A DNA stretch of 64,000 nucleotides from an uncultured Bacteroidota bacterium (GCA_902802755.1 CADCNH010000007.1:46658-110657), one strand, 5' to 3'. Positions 8,398 through 18,640 are shown, numbered from the stretch's first letter. Notes: a model not told the origin generated them from the sequence alone. Numbers and translations are program-made.

Positions 8398-8470
8398 CAA
8401 ATTAGTTAATGTGCTAATTATCAATCATCAACTATTAACTATTAATTATTAATTGTCAACTGTCAATTAG
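8383..8470. repeat. A/T-rich microrepeat between convergent hydE and mnmA
   Basis: Made of short recurring words (aattagttaattag, gtgctaatta, tcaactattaac, tcaactgtcaatta). Both flanking genes end inside it: hydE with KLVN and a TAG, mnmA with LIDS and a TGA. Confidence 0.8.
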
Positions 8471-9541
8471 TCCTCCCCCCACCACAAGTCCATCTTTGTA
8501 CAGTACCAGCGATTGTCCAGGGGTGACTCCCCATACAGGCTCTTCGAAGTGCAGGCAGGCACGTTTGTTGTCGGCAAAGTCATCATCAAAGACCAATTTT
8601 GCGGGTGTGGCAGGTGATTTATAGCGGATGCGGGCATATACTTCGGGGGAAGAACGCAACCATTCTTCATCACGAATGCGCATTTCGGAGGCATGAACTT
8701 CGGTGCAATACAGCTCATCCCGGTCACCTATGGTCACTTCATTGCGGTCGGCATCGATATGGGTCACATATTTGGGCTCCCCGAAGGCTACCCCCAGTCC
8801 CTTACGCTGGCCGATGGTGTAGTTGCAATAACCTTTGTGGCGGCCCACCACTTTTCCTTCGCGGTTCACAAAGTTGCCTTCCTCAATCTGGCACCCTTGT
8901 TCAGCTAAAAAGTGACGATAGTCATTGTCGGGGATGAAGCAGATTTCCTGCGATTCGCTTTTGCGGGCCAGTTTCTCAAAATGGTGCTGCAATGCCAGTT
9001 GCCTCACTTCGTCCTTGGTATAGCCACCCAGCGGGAAGATGGTGCGCTTCAGATTTTCTTCCGTGAGCATCCACAAAAAATAAGTCTGGTCTTTGAACTG
9101 GTCAACAGCAGTTTTCAGATAATAATGTCCATGGTACTGCTCAATTTGCGCATAGTGGCCAGTGGCGATGAAATCACAGTTGTATTGTTCGGCGGCGTTT
9201 AGCAGTTCGCCCCATTTGATGTGTGAGTTGCAAAGCACACACGGGTTGGGTGTGCGTCCGCGCTGGTATTCCTGTACAAAATTGGTGATGACATGGTCGC
9301 GGAAAATCTGCCGGAAATCCAAAATATGATGGTCTATGCCTAAGTTTTCGGCAAAGTGTTTGGCTTCCATAATGCTCTCAACAGAGCAACAGCCTTTCTC
9401 ACGAGCTAAACACGACTCCTTGATATAGTCGAAAGTGCGGAAGGTGACACCCACCAGCTCGTAGCCTTGTTCCAACAACAACAAGGCCGACACGCTGCTG
9501 TCGATACCCCCGCTCATCGCCATCAATACCCGTTTGGACAT
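8456..9541 (-). CDS. mnmA: tRNA-specific 2-thiouridylase MnmA
   Basis: Installs sulfur at C2 of the wobble uridine (U34) in Lys, Glu and Gln tRNAs. 361 residues, normal length. The PP-loop ATP pyrophosphatase motif is AMSGGIDSS (about residues 8-16). The two active-site cysteines lie in NPCVLCNSHIKWG and in SQEICFIPD; ATGHYAQI and IGQRKGLGVAFGEP are also typical. The final IDS and the stop come from an intergenic microrepeat. A minus-strand promoter-like TATTTTTG lies at 9568-9575, about 27 bp upstream. Convergent with hydE. Identification is firm. Confidence 0.95.
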   Translation of the reverse strand: MSKRVLMAMSGGIDSSVSALLLLEQGYELVGVTFRTFDYIKESCLAREKGCCSVESIMEAKHFAENLGIDHHILDFRQIFRDHVITNFVQEYQRGRTPNPCVLCNSHIKWGELLNAAEQYNCDFIATGHYAQIEQYHGHYYLKTAVDQFKDQTYFLWMLTEENLKRTIFPLGGYTKDEVRQLALQHHFEKLARKSESQEICFIPDNDYRHFLAEQGCQIEEGNFVNREGKVVGRHKGYCNYTIGQRKGLGVAFGEPKYVTHIDADRNEVTIGDRDELYCTEVHASEMRIRDEEWLRSSPEVYARIRYKSPATPAKLVFDDDFADNKRACLHFEEPVWGVTPGQSLVLYKDGLVVGGGLIDS

Positions 9542-9567
9542 GTTTTCTGTTTTATTGTTTTCGGCTG

Positions 9568-9575
9568 CAAAAATA
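9568..9575 (-). promoter_or_regulatory. -7 element for mnmA
   Basis: Plus-strand CAAAAATA, i.e. TATTTTTG on the minus strand, 27 bp upstream of the mnmA ATG. Confidence 0.6.
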
Positions 9576-9608
9576 CATTATTTTTTTTGGTTTCTGAATA
9601 TTTTATTT

Positions 9609-9616
9609 TACTTTTG
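9609..9616 (+). promoter_or_regulatory. -7 element for the patatin gene
   Basis: TACTTTTG matches TAnnTTTG, about 97 bp upstream of the chosen start; divergent from the mnmA promoter. Confidence 0.5.
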
Positions 9617-9712
9617 CATTCTGAAAAATGAAAATTTTATACAACAGCTATGTCGTTTTCAGGAGTATGTTTTTTTGAAGAAATCATAGCTTACAAACAA
9701 AAAACAAATAAT

Positions 9713-10738
9713 ATGGCTTATCATTTTAGAAATCTGGTTTTTGAAGGTGGCGGTGTGAGAGGAATCGCATACGTGGGAGCACTTGAAGTGCTCGACAAGG
9801 AGGGTATATTAAAAGACATTAAAAGGGTTGCAGGAACTTCCGCGGGTGCCATGGTGGCAGTCTTGGTCGGATTACGATACACCGCTGATGAACTGAAGGA
9901 GATTCTTTGGGACCTCAACTTCAAGAAATTCATGGATAGCTCTTTCGGTATTATCCGTGACACAAATCGTCTGCTCAAAGATTACGGTTGGTATAAAGGT
10001 GACTATTTCAGGAACCTGATGGCCAACTTTATCCAAAGGAAAACTGGCAATGGCGAGATCACTTTTGAAGAACTTGCCAAAACCAAACAGTTTAGGGAAA
10101 TTTATTTGGTTGGGGCAGATTTGACGACGGGTCTTTCGAATATGTTCAGTCATAAAGATACACCAAAAGTGAAAGTCGCGGATGCAGCCCGCATATCCAT
10201 GTCCATACCCCTGTTTTTCGCTTCTGTGAGAGGGGGAGAAGATAACAAGCATGTCTTTGTGGACGGTGGACTTTTGGACAACTATTCCATCAAGACCTTT
10301 GACCGGTCCTCTTATATCTCCAATCTAAATCATGCAAGGCGTACGGATTATTACGAGAAAGTCAACAAAACCAAGGTTTTACAAAAAAGCATTGCAAAAA
10401 ATGAATATGTTTATAATAAAGAAACTTTGGGATTCCGATTGGATGCCAAAGAGGACATCTCAATGTATCTCACTCATAGTGCTACCAGGTTTAATGAGAT
10501 AAAAAGTTTCTTTACTTATACTAAAGCGTTGGTGACAACGCTCATCGACTTCCAGAACAATGTTCACCTGCACAGTGATGACTGGCAGCGCACAGTTTAT
10601 ATCGACACTTTAGGTGTTAGTGCCATTGATTTCAACATTTCTGACACGAAGAAAAAGAATTTGGTGGAATCAGGTAAGCAATATACCGAGGCTTATTTGG
10701 AATGGTATAACAACGATGAAGAAAAAGCCAATAAATAA
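9713..10738 (+). CDS. Patatin-like phospholipase
   Basis: Predicted lipid acyl hydrolase of the patatin family with a Ser-Asp dyad. 341 residues from the ATG at 9713 (MAYHFRNLVFEGG); the upstream in-frame extension to 9650 has no family similarity. The oxyanion loop GGGVRG is at residues 12-17, the nucleophile elbow GTSAG has Ser43, and the catalytic Asp184 lies in VDGGLLDNYS. No signal peptide or membrane segment is seen, so it is likely cytosolic or membrane-peripheral. It stands alone with its own promoter. Substrate unknown. Confidence 0.9.
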   Translation: MAYHFRNLVFEGGGVRGIAYVGALEVLDKEGILKDIKRVAGTSAGAMVAVLVGLRYTADELKEILWDLNFKKFMDSSFGIIRDTNRLLKDYGWYKGDYFRNLMANFIQRKTGNGEITFEELAKTKQFREIYLVGADLTTGLSNMFSHKDTPKVKVADAARISMSIPLFFASVRGGEDNKHVFVDGGLLDNYSIKTFDRSSYISNLNHARRTDYYEKVNKTKVLQKSIAKNEYVYNKETLGFRLDAKEDISMYLTHSATRFNEIKSFFTYTKALVTTLIDFQNNVHLHSDDWQRTVYIDTLGVSAIDFNISDTKKKNLVESGKQYTEAYLEWYNNDEEKANK

Positions 10739-10850
10739 TTTGTCTTTGACGGAAGGTGTTTTTCAGGATATTAAAAGGAAATCAGGATATAATATCACTT
10801 TTTTTATGAAATAAAATAAGCGTTTTTTCGCATCTGTAAAATAAAAGACT

Positions 10851-11867
10851 ATGAGAAGTTTTGGAAGCGACAATAATTCGGGAGTGCACCCGCAGATAAT
10901 GCAAGCCTTGATGCAGGCCAATCAGGATCATGCCTTGGCATACGGCGATGACCCCTGGACCGCGCAGGCGGTGATGGACTTGAAGCAATGTTTCGGTGAG
11001 AATGCTGAGCCTTGTTTTGTTTTCAACGGCACGGGGGCCAATGTGACTGCTATTCGTGCTTGCTGTCAGCCATTTCATGCGGTGATTGCGGCCAGGACCG
11101 CTCATATCGCTGTGGATGAGTGTGGCGCACCGGGCTTTTTGAGCGGTGCGGCAATTAAGGAAGTGGATACTCCTGATGGCAAATTGACACCAGAGTTGAT
11201 AAAACCCATGTTGCACGGTTTCGGTTTCGAGCATCACTCACAACCGAAAATGGTGTATATCTCGCAGTGCAGCGAGCTGGGTACCGTTTATACAATGGAA
11301 GAAATTAAAAACTTAGCGGATTTTATTCATCAATACGATATGTATTTGCTGATGGATGGGGCTCGTATTGCCAATGCCTGTGTGGCTTTGGATAAGAAGC
11401 TGAAAGAAATCACGGTGGATTGTGGAGTGGACATACTGAGCTTTGGTGGCACCAAAAACGGATGTATGATGGCAGAGTCCGTCATTGCTTTTCGCCCGGA
11501 ATTGGCGGAAAATATCAAGTATCTGAGAAAGCAGTCAACACAGCTATTTTCCAAGATGCGCTACGTGTCGGCACAATTTTCCGCCTATCTGCAGGATGAT
11601 TTGTTATACAAGAATGCTGCTCATGCCAATAAAATGGCCCGCATGTTGCATCAGGAGTTATTGGCTTTAGGTTTCGAGTTCACACAGTCACCCGATGCCA
11701 ATATTTTGTTGCTCAAGATGGTGCCGGAGATGGTAGAACAACTGCTACAGAGTCACTTCTTTTATGTATGGGATGAGAATACCCAAGAGATTCGCTTAGT
11801 CACTTCCTGGGATACTACCGAAGAGGATATAAGGAGTTTTGTGGTAGATGTGAAGAAAATAGTGTAA
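10851..11867 (+). CDS. Low-specificity L-threonine aldolase
   Basis: PLP enzyme that cleaves threonine or allo-threonine to glycine and acetaldehyde (beta-eliminating lyase family). 338 residues, usual length. The start SFGSDNNSGVHPQIMQAL, the cofactor-region GTGANVTAI, and the PLP lysine Lys202 in SFGGTKNGCM identify it. The 112-bp gap from the patatin gene has no recognised element beyond A/T-rich sequence. It is probably its own transcription unit. The exact stereospecificity (ltaE or L-allo type) cannot be told from sequence. Confidence 0.9.
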   Translation: MRSFGSDNNSGVHPQIMQALMQANQDHALAYGDDPWTAQAVMDLKQCFGENAEPCFVFNGTGANVTAIRACCQPFHAVIAARTAHIAVDECGAPGFLSGAAIKEVDTPDGKLTPELIKPMLHGFGFEHHSQPKMVYISQCSELGTVYTMEEIKNLADFIHQYDMYLLMDGARIANACVALDKKLKEITVDCGVDILSFGGTKNGCMMAESVIAFRPELAENIKYLRKQSTQLFSKMRYVSAQFSAYLQDDLLYKNAAHANKMARMLHQELLALGFEFTQSPDANILLLKMVPEMVEQLLQSHFFYVWDENTQEIRLVTSWDTTEEDIRSFVVDVKKIV

Positions 11868-11974
11868 TCAATGGGAAAACTCAATGTCTTTCCAAGTCAG
11901 GTGTTTTCATTCGGTAATTATGGGAGGGTGTGGAAAAATATGTTATATGGAGGTTGTAGCTGGCCTCTTTCAGA

Positions 11975-12607
11975 CTAAAACCTTTTTAGCTTTTTCCGGT
12001 CGGAGGGCTCAAGGTTGAAGAGATTGCCGTCGGTTGTGCTGATAACAAGTAAGCCTTGTTCGTGGGCATACTGGGACGCATCCGAGTCGTAATTGATAGC
12101 AGCTACAGCTGCCAAGACCTCTTTGTCGCGGTATTCTGGGAACAGTTTCTTGAACTTTGGCATTTGTCGTAGAAAATGATCAATATCTTTCTTCCGGCAG
12201 TCCGTCTTTATCTCCACGGCTATGACCAATGTGTCGTCCAACATCAGCAGGTCCACCTCCATCTCGGTTTGCTTTTGTTTATTCTTTCTCTTGAGGTTAC
12301 GATAGTAGCGGTTGATGTCGTATCCCGCTTCCTGAAACACTCTTATGGCTGCAGGATGCATGATACCCTCGGTGATATGACCGGTGGTGGAAGTGAATTG
12401 TTCGGCCAACTCACGTATTTTTTCGTCTGTCTTCGCTCGCGATTCCTTTAATTCGGCGATTCCACGACTCGTCTCTTTTACTATTCGATCGGTTTCCTGC
12501 ATTCTTCGGTCGGTTTCCTGCATCTGTATTGAGGTCTCTTTTATCATTTCTTTGATTTCTGCCCAAGAGAGGTCACCCTGTTGCTGCGGTATTACTGATG
12601 TATTCAT
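11975..12607 (-). CDS. Coiled-coil PD-(D/E)XK nuclease-like protein (DUF3782-like)
   Basis: 210 residues. The N-terminal third is a heptad-like helix with near-repeats (MQETDRRMQETDRIVKETSR, about residues 33-52). The C-terminal part carries a restriction-endonuclease-like core: VDLLMLDDTLVIAVEIKTD (about 118-136), where D119 and E133-I-K135 fit the PD-(D/E)XK pattern. Proteins like this are common, often multi-copy, in Bacteroidota and cyanobacteria and have no firm function. A minus-strand promoter-like TATTTTTG is at 12644-12651. The stop region shows nothing unusual. Nuclease activity is inferred, not known. Confidence 0.7.
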   Translation of the reverse strand: MNTSVIPQQQGDLSWAEIKEMIKETSIQMQETDRRMQETDRIVKETSRGIAELKESRAKTDEKIRELAEQFTSTTGHITEGIMHPAAIRVFQEAGYDINRYYRNLKRKNKQKQTEMEVDLLMLDDTLVIAVEIKTDCRKKDIDHFLRQMPKFKKLFPEYRDKEVLAAVAAINYDSDASQYAHEQGLLVISTTDGNLFNLEPSDRKKLKRF

Positions 12608-12643
12608 AGTTATTGTGTTTTATTTTTCTCGTATAAATCGATG

Positions 12644-12651
12644 CAAAAATA
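12644..12651 (-). promoter_or_regulatory. -7 element for the PD-(D/E)XK gene
   Basis: CAAAAATA on the plus strand (TATTTTTG on the minus strand), 37 bp upstream of the start codon. Confidence 0.6.
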
Positions 12652-12758
12652 CAAAATTATTCGATATAAAACATAACTATTGGAAAATTTATTTTGAAAA
12701 ATTATTAATTTATATTAAAAAATCGATATGCGTTCAAATATATACTGGGACAACGGAT

Positions 12759-12792
12759 AAAAAAAAGCACCGAACTCGTTGAAATTCGGTGC
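12759..12792 (-). terminator. Rho-independent terminator downstream of tRNA-Asn
   Basis: Stem GCACCGAA/TTCGGTGC (12767-12774 with 12785-12792) followed on the minus strand by a run of T (12759-12766). It lies just after the 3' end of the tRNA gene. Confidence 0.85.
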
Positions 12793-12801
12793 TCTCTTTT
12801 G

Positions 12802-12875
12802 CGCTCCCTCTAGGACTTGAACCTAGGACCCTCTGATTAACAGTCAGATGCTCTAACCGACTGAGCTAAGGAAGC
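12802..12875 (-). tRNA. tRNA-Asn (anticodon GUU)
   Basis: 74-nt cloverleaf on the minus strand. The acceptor stem pairs GCTTCCT with AGGGAGC, discriminator G; the anticodon loop CTGTTAA gives GUU; the T arm contains GGTTCAAGTCC. CCA is not encoded. A minus-strand promoter-like TATTTTTG is at 12909-12916. Confidence 0.95.
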
Positions 12876-12908
12876 AAGGTGTCCTTCACGTCTCCGTTTT
12901 TGACGATG

Positions 12909-12916
12909 CAAAAATA
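12909..12916 (-). promoter_or_regulatory. -7 element for tRNA-Asn
   Basis: CAAAAATA on the plus strand, TATTTTTG on the minus strand, 34 bp upstream of the tRNA 5' end. Confidence 0.6.
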
Positions 12917-12966
12917 CTATTTTTTTTCTTTCGTTCGACAATTTTTTTCTTTTTTCTTTTTTTTTG

Positions 12967-12974
12967 TAATTTTG
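12967..12974 (+). promoter_or_regulatory. -7 element for the YitT-family gene
   Basis: TAATTTTG matches TAnnTTTG, about 88 bp before the start codon. Confidence 0.55.
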
Positions 12975-13061
12975 CATCGGATTTCAATCTGAAATTTTTT
13001 ATAAAATATTGAAATTCAGCGATGTAAGAAAATGAGTAAAAAAGACTAAAAACAAAATATC

Positions 13062-13928
13062 ATGTCAATTACTGGAAAAAGCTTATTGGAAGAACTTAAA
13101 AATTTCGTATTTATCACCATCGGTTTGGCACTTTTTGCATTCGGATGGACTGCTTTTATGATACCTCACGAACTGACCGGTGGTGGGGTGAGCGGTATCG
13201 GTGCTATCCTCTATTTTGCCTTGAAAATTCCCGTGGGTATCTCAACTTTGGTGTTGAACCTGATTTTAGTCGCCATCGCATGGAAGGTGCTGGGAAAGAA
13301 ATTCTGCGTGAATACCATCATCTGTTCTGTGATTTTGTCGGTGTTTATGGCTATCGGTCAGGCGATTTTCACCGCTCCGCTGGTGGAAGACAAGTTCATG
13401 TGCACCCTGATAGGCGCTACTGTGTCGGCTTTCGGCGTGGGCATGGCCATCAACTGGGGCGGCAATACAGGTGGTACCGACATCATTGCGCTGATGGTTG
13501 GCAAATATCGCAATATCTCATACGGCAGGATCTCGTTCTATTCTAATATCCTTATTGTGGGTTCCTCTTATTTTATTGTACAGTCGCTCGAAAAACTGGT
13601 CTATAGTATGGTGGTGATGTTTGTTTATATGGTGGTGTCGGATGTGGTTATCGATGGTTATAAACAAAGCTATCAAATTATGGTTTTTTCGAAAAAGAAT
13701 AAGGAGATTGCGGAGCGTATCAATAAGGAAATCCATCGTGGTGCCACTTTTATCAAGGCCACGGGTTCATACACCATGGAGGAAAGCGAGATTCTGCTCA
13801 TTATCGCTCACCGTACCGACAAAGTGTTTATTACGCGTATTATCAAGGAAATTGATGATACATCATTTATCAGTATATCAAAAACATACGGCGTATTCGG
13901 AAAGAATTTTGACCGATTGAAAATTTGA
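13062..13928 (+). CDS. YitT-family membrane protein (YitT_membrane plus DUF2179)
   Basis: 288 residues. The N-terminal two thirds hold five or six membrane segments with the family motifs FMIPHELTGGGVSGIGAIL (about residues 31-49) and NWGGNTGGTDIIA (about 131-143). The C-terminal about 80 residues are the soluble DUF2179 domain (INKEIHRGATFIKATGSYT). Members are integral membrane proteins of unsettled function. It is preceded by its own promoter and followed by a 277-bp non-coding stretch. Family call is firm; role unknown. Confidence 0.88.
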   Translation: MSITGKSLLEELKNFVFITIGLALFAFGWTAFMIPHELTGGGVSGIGAILYFALKIPVGISTLVLNLILVAIAWKVLGKKFCVNTIICSVILSVFMAIGQAIFTAPLVEDKFMCTLIGATVSAFGVGMAINWGGNTGGTDIIALMVGKYRNISYGRISFYSNILIVGSSYFIVQSLEKLVYSMVVMFVYMVVSDVVIDGYKQSYQIMVFSKKNKEIAERINKEIHRGATFIKATGSYTMEESEILLIIAHRTDKVFITRIIKEIDDTSFISISKTYGVFGKNFDRLKI

Positions 13929-15207
<1,279 letters not shown>

Positions 15208-15234
15208 TCGATAACGCGTTCTTTCCTATTTATT

Positions 15235-17748
15235 ATGATGCATACTTATTTTGCTGATATACTATTGCCCTTGCCTTTGCAAGGGCTTTTTACCTATCGC
15301 ATTCCACAAGAGCTGGGCGACAGCGTGGCTTTCGGTATGCGTGTGGTGGTACCTTTCGGCAAAAGTAAGTTGTATTCAGGGCTGGTGATGAAGGTTCACG
15401 AGAATGCCCCGCGTCAGGTCAACACCAAGTATGTGTTGGATGTCATTGACAAGCATTCGGTCGTTTCGGAGCGTCAAATCCAGCTGTGGCAGTGGATTGC
15501 CAAGTATTATATGTGCTCGCTGGGCGAGGTGATGGCAGCCGCTTTCCCCTCTGCCCTTAAGCTGGCCAGCGAGACCAAAATCCAGCTGAACCCCGCCTTC
15601 GATGGGGATATGACAGTGCTGAACGAGAAAGAGACCAAGCTGGTGGAGGCCTTGGCTTATCATCCTACCATGACGGTGGATGAAATTGCAAAAACAATTG
15701 ATATTCAGAAGGTTATACCGATAATTAAATCGTTGGTGGATAAGGATGTGGTGATTACCGATGAGGAAATCAGAGATCCGTATAAACCTAAAACTGAGAC
15801 TTTTATCGCATTGGCATCCCCTTATTGCGATGATGAAACCGCTTTGATGAATCTGATAGATTCCTTGGGTGCCTCTAAGAAAACTGCTAAACAACAGGAT
15901 TTATTATTGGCCTTTCTGATGCAGACCAAAGACCCAGCCAAACCCAATGGCTTTAATCTGAAAGCGGTCATCAAAAAAGCTGATTTGCTGAAGAATGCCA
16001 ATATTTCGCAGGCCCGTCTGCAAACACTGATAGAGAAAGGGATTTTCGAGCAGCAAACCGTTGTGACCAGCCGTCTGGAAGACTTTGATTCTTCTTCTTC
16101 CGCTAATGATATTCAGTTGACGGAGCATCAGCAGCAGGCGATGTGTGACATAGAGGAACAGTTTAAAACATACGACACGGTCCTCTTGCATGGTATCACT
16201 GGAAGTGGTAAAACGGAAATGTATATCAAGCTGATAGACAATGTTTTATCACAAGGCAAACAGGTGCTGTATTTGTTGCCGGAAATAGCATTGACTTCGC
16301 AGATAGTCAACCGTTTGCGGAAATTTTTCGGCGACAGGGTAGGGGTGTACCATTCCCGTTTCAACGAGTACGAGCGTGTGGAAATATGGAATAGGGTGTT
16401 GAGGCAGCAAACTGAAGGTGAGCTAAACGATAAGTATCAGCTGATTTTGGGAGCCCGTTCAGCTTTGTTGCTGCCGTATCAGAATTTAGGCCTGATTATT
16501 GTGGATGAAGAACATGACGGCTCGTACAAGCAGATTGACCCCGCACCTCGCTATCATGCGCGAGACGGGGCGGTTGTGTTAGCAAAGATTCACCAATGTA
16601 AGGTGTTGTTAGGCACCGCTACACCTTCGTTGGAGAGCTATTACAATGCCCAGCAGCAGAAGTTCGGTTTGGTGAACCTTATGCACCGATATGCTGACAG
16701 CACATTGCCCGATATCTGGGTGGTGGATATTGTCAAGAACTTGCGGCAGAAGAAGATGAACGGGCATTTCTCGCAGTTCTTGATTGACAGTATGGCTGAG
16801 GCTTTGTCGAAACACGAACAGATCATCCTGTTCCAGAACCGTCGCGGCTATTCGCTGCGTATGTATTGCAATACCTGTCAGAGCATGCCTGTTTGCAAGC
16901 ACTGCGATGTGACGCTGACCTATCACAAACGCAGCAATTTGTTGAAGTGCCATTATTGCGGCTATGCTATGGAGGTGCCGAAGGAATGTCCGCAGTGCCA
17001 CAGCACGGATATTGAAATGCGTGGTTTCGGCACTGAGAAGATAGAAGACGCATTGGCAGAACTCTTTCCAGAGGCGGTAGTGGCCCGCATGGACTTGGAT
17101 ACCACCCGCAACAAGAATTCCTACCAGAAAATTATTTCTGACTTTGAACAGCACAAGACCGACATCTTGGTAGGTACGCAAATGGTGACTAAGGGTTTGG
17201 ATTTCGACCGTGTGAGTGTGGTGGGCATCCTGAATGCCGATAATCTATTGTCTTATCCCGATTTCCGCTCATTTGAGAAGGCTTTCCAAATCATGTCGCA
17301 GGTAAGTGGGCGTGCAGGCCGCAAGGAAGTGTCGGGCAAGGTAATTATTCAGACCTATCAGCCTAATCATCCGGCTTTGCAGTATGTGGTTACCAACGAC
17401 TATCAGAGCATGTATCGCCAGCAGATTGCCGAGCGCCGCCAATTCAATTTTCCGCCCTTGTGTCGCTTAGTGAAAATAACTTTGAAGCACAGCAATGACG
17501 AGTTGGTCAACGAGGCTTCGTTGGTTTTGGCTCCCTTGTTGCGAGAAGCATTCCCCCAGCATGTCTTAGGTCCCGAATGGCCTTTGGTTTCCCGCATCCA
17601 GAATTATTACATGAAGGACTTTTGGGTTAAATTGAACAAAGACAACAACCTTGCACAAAATAAGTTGCTGTTGCAGCAGATTCTTCATGACTTTCAAGGC
17701 AACAGCAAGTTCAAGGCTATCCGTATTGTCGTTAATGTGGATGCGTAA
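15235..17748 (+). CDS. priA: Primosomal replication-restart helicase PriA
   Basis: DNA helicase that reloads the replisome at stalled forks. 837 residues. The N-terminal 3'-end-binding region (LPLPLQGLFTYRIP) is followed by Walker A GITGSGKTEMY (about residues 319-329) and DEEH box VDEEHDGSYKQ (about 423). The zinc cysteines lie in CNTCQSMPVCKHC and CHYCGYAM...CPQCHS; the helicase C-domain shows GTQMVTKGLDFD and QVSGRAGRK. ATG codons at 15235 and 15238 are both possible starts. Firm identification. Confidence 0.96.
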   Translation: MMHTYFADILLPLPLQGLFTYRIPQELGDSVAFGMRVVVPFGKSKLYSGLVMKVHENAPRQVNTKYVLDVIDKHSVVSERQIQLWQWIAKYYMCSLGEVMAAAFPSALKLASETKIQLNPAFDGDMTVLNEKETKLVEALAYHPTMTVDEIAKTIDIQKVIPIIKSLVDKDVVITDEEIRDPYKPKTETFIALASPYCDDETALMNLIDSLGASKKTAKQQDLLLAFLMQTKDPAKPNGFNLKAVIKKADLLKNANISQARLQTLIEKGIFEQQTVVTSRLEDFDSSSSANDIQLTEHQQQAMCDIEEQFKTYDTVLLHGITGSGKTEMYIKLIDNVLSQGKQVLYLLPEIALTSQIVNRLRKFFGDRVGVYHSRFNEYERVEIWNRVLRQQTEGELNDKYQLILGARSALLLPYQNLGLIIVDEEHDGSYKQIDPAPRYHARDGAVVLAKIHQCKVLLGTATPSLESYYNAQQQKFGLVNLMHRYADSTLPDIWVVDIVKNLRQKKMNGHFSQFLIDSMAEALSKHEQIILFQNRRGYSLRMYCNTCQSMPVCKHCDVTLTYHKRSNLLKCHYCGYAMEVPKECPQCHSTDIEMRGFGTEKIEDALAELFPEAVVARMDLDTTRNKNSYQKIISDFEQHKTDILVGTQMVTKGLDFDRVSVVGILNADNLLSYPDFRSFEKAFQIMSQVSGRAGRKEVSGKVIIQTYQPNHPALQYVVTNDYQSMYRQQIAERRQFNFPPLCRLVKITLKHSNDELVNEASLVLAPLLREAFPQHVLGPEWPLVSRIQNYYMKDFWVKLNKDNNLAQNKLLLQQILHDFQGNSKFKAIRIVVNVDA

Positions 17749-17758
17749 TTTTTTTCTT

Positions 17759-17846
17759 CATACTTTCCAAAGATGGAAAGTATGCAAAGATCTTTGCCGA
17801 CATGAAGTTTTTATCCCCTTTCTTTTGCAGCCACAAAAGAAAGGGG
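17759..17846. repeat. Three consecutive perfect palindromes
   Basis: CATACTTTCC/GGAAAGTATG (17759-17768 with 17775-17784), the 12-bp palindrome CAAAGATCTTTG (17785-17796), then CCCCTTTCTTTTG/CAAAAGAAAGGGG (17815-17827 with 17834-17846, 6-nt loop). The layout resembles the hairpin at 14051-14078. They look like dispersed REP-type elements; a role in termination after priA is possible. Confidence 0.75.
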
Positions 17847-17905
17847 CAAAGAAAAGTGGCTTTTCCGCATGCGAATATGCTTGCTGAAAAACGGTCGTCT
17901 GTAGC

Positions 17906-17958
17906 CTAAAAAGCCGAAACTCGCTTGCTAAAGCAAGCTCAGACAGTCGGCTTTTTAG
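17906..17958. terminator. Compound hairpin, possible bidirectional terminator
   Basis: Outer 12-bp stem CTAAAAAGCCGA/TCGGCTTTTTAG (17906-17917 with 17947-17958) encloses an inner stem GCTTGC/GCAAGC (17923-17928 with 17933-17938). It ends in a T-run on either strand. It lies about 160 bp after priA. Confidence 0.5.
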
Positions 17959-18046
17959 TTCTTCATACTCCTCGTTTTTCTATGCAAACAATTCGCAAAA
18001 GCGGTATTAAGGTAAAAATTTCCATACGGAAATTTTTAATGTTAAT

Positions 18047-18335
18047 ATATGGAGGCAACTGCGTCTCGCAGTTGCATTTGCCCATCAACAGCAACTTCCT
18101 TTCCCCAATCTAATCACTGCAACCTGCAACCTGACCCCTGTAACCTGTCCCCTATATTTGCGGCGGAACCGCAACCCTCGCATAGGCATGAGCACCTCCC
18201 AAATAACATACTACCCTCGAAGAGGGTTCAATATCAATAGACGTTGGTGTTATCCCGTTATTTCACCGCGGTGCGGGTGCTGTGTGCACCGAAGCACAAA
18301 GTTTTGCCACCGCGGAAAAGGGAGCTTGTAGCTGA
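18047..18335. repeat. Composite dispersed repeat with short-loop hairpins
   Basis: Contains a string of short-loop hairpins: CAACTGCG/CGCAGTTG near 18057-18075, GCGG/CCGC near 18160, and CCCTC/GAGGG near 18213. A tail near 18270-18330 (ccgcggtgcgggtgctg, tgcaccgaagca, gccaccgcgg) resembles tails at about 27360-27412 and 63190-63246. Between the hairpins lies a microrepeat (cctgcaacctgacccctgt). No gene seen. Confidence 0.65.
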
Positions 18336-18397
18336 TGCGAAAAATCCATAAACTATCGATCATTTTTTTCAAAAAACCACCATAAAAAGAAAATTAC

Positions 18398-18405
18398 TAT
18401 ATTTG
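18398..18405 (+). promoter_or_regulatory. -7 element for the folded RNA element
   Basis: TATATTTG matches TAnnTTTG, with a T-rich stretch (about 18362-18370) at the upstream-element distance. Predicted transcription would start close to 18412, at the first helix of the folded element. Confidence 0.6.
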
Positions 18406-18409
18406 CATC

Positions 18410-18640
18410 GTCAATTTTCTCGGTGTAAAACACTGGGATTTGACATTTTTATGACATATTGAGCTTGACGCTCTTGTTCTCTCAATGCAAAGTCTGGAAA
18501 ACAATGCAACGAAGTGAGGATAAGAAGGCGGAAAGTTCACGCTATAGGCGTGGATTTTATTCGACCCTTATTTACTTCGAGGTATTTCCAGACACCTGCA
18601 TTGAAAATAAGTGGTAAACGAATGGATTCATGCCTTTTTT
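18410..18640 (+). ncRNA. Candidate structured RNA (stand-alone RNA or 5' leader), family not recognised
   Basis: About 230 nt with several mutually consistent helices. Helix 1: GTCAA 18410-18414 with TTGAC 18440-18444, capped by CGGTGT 18421-18426 with ACACTG 18430-18435. Long-range helix: GTCTGGAAA 18492-18500 with TTTCCAGAC 18585-18593, extended by CAATGC 18483-18488 with GCATTG 18598-18603. Nested inside: CGAAGT 18510-18515 with ACTTCG 18574-18579, ATAAG 18520-18524 with CTTAT 18567-18571, and hairpin CACGC/GCGTG 18538-18552. ATTGAG 18458-18463 could instead pair with CTCAAT 18481-18486, excluding the CAATGC pairing. A promoter element precedes it and a T-run (18634-18640) follows. It could be a known Bacteroidales RNA class (for example Bacteroidales-1 or a 6S-type RNA); I could not decide. 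Confidence 0.6.
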
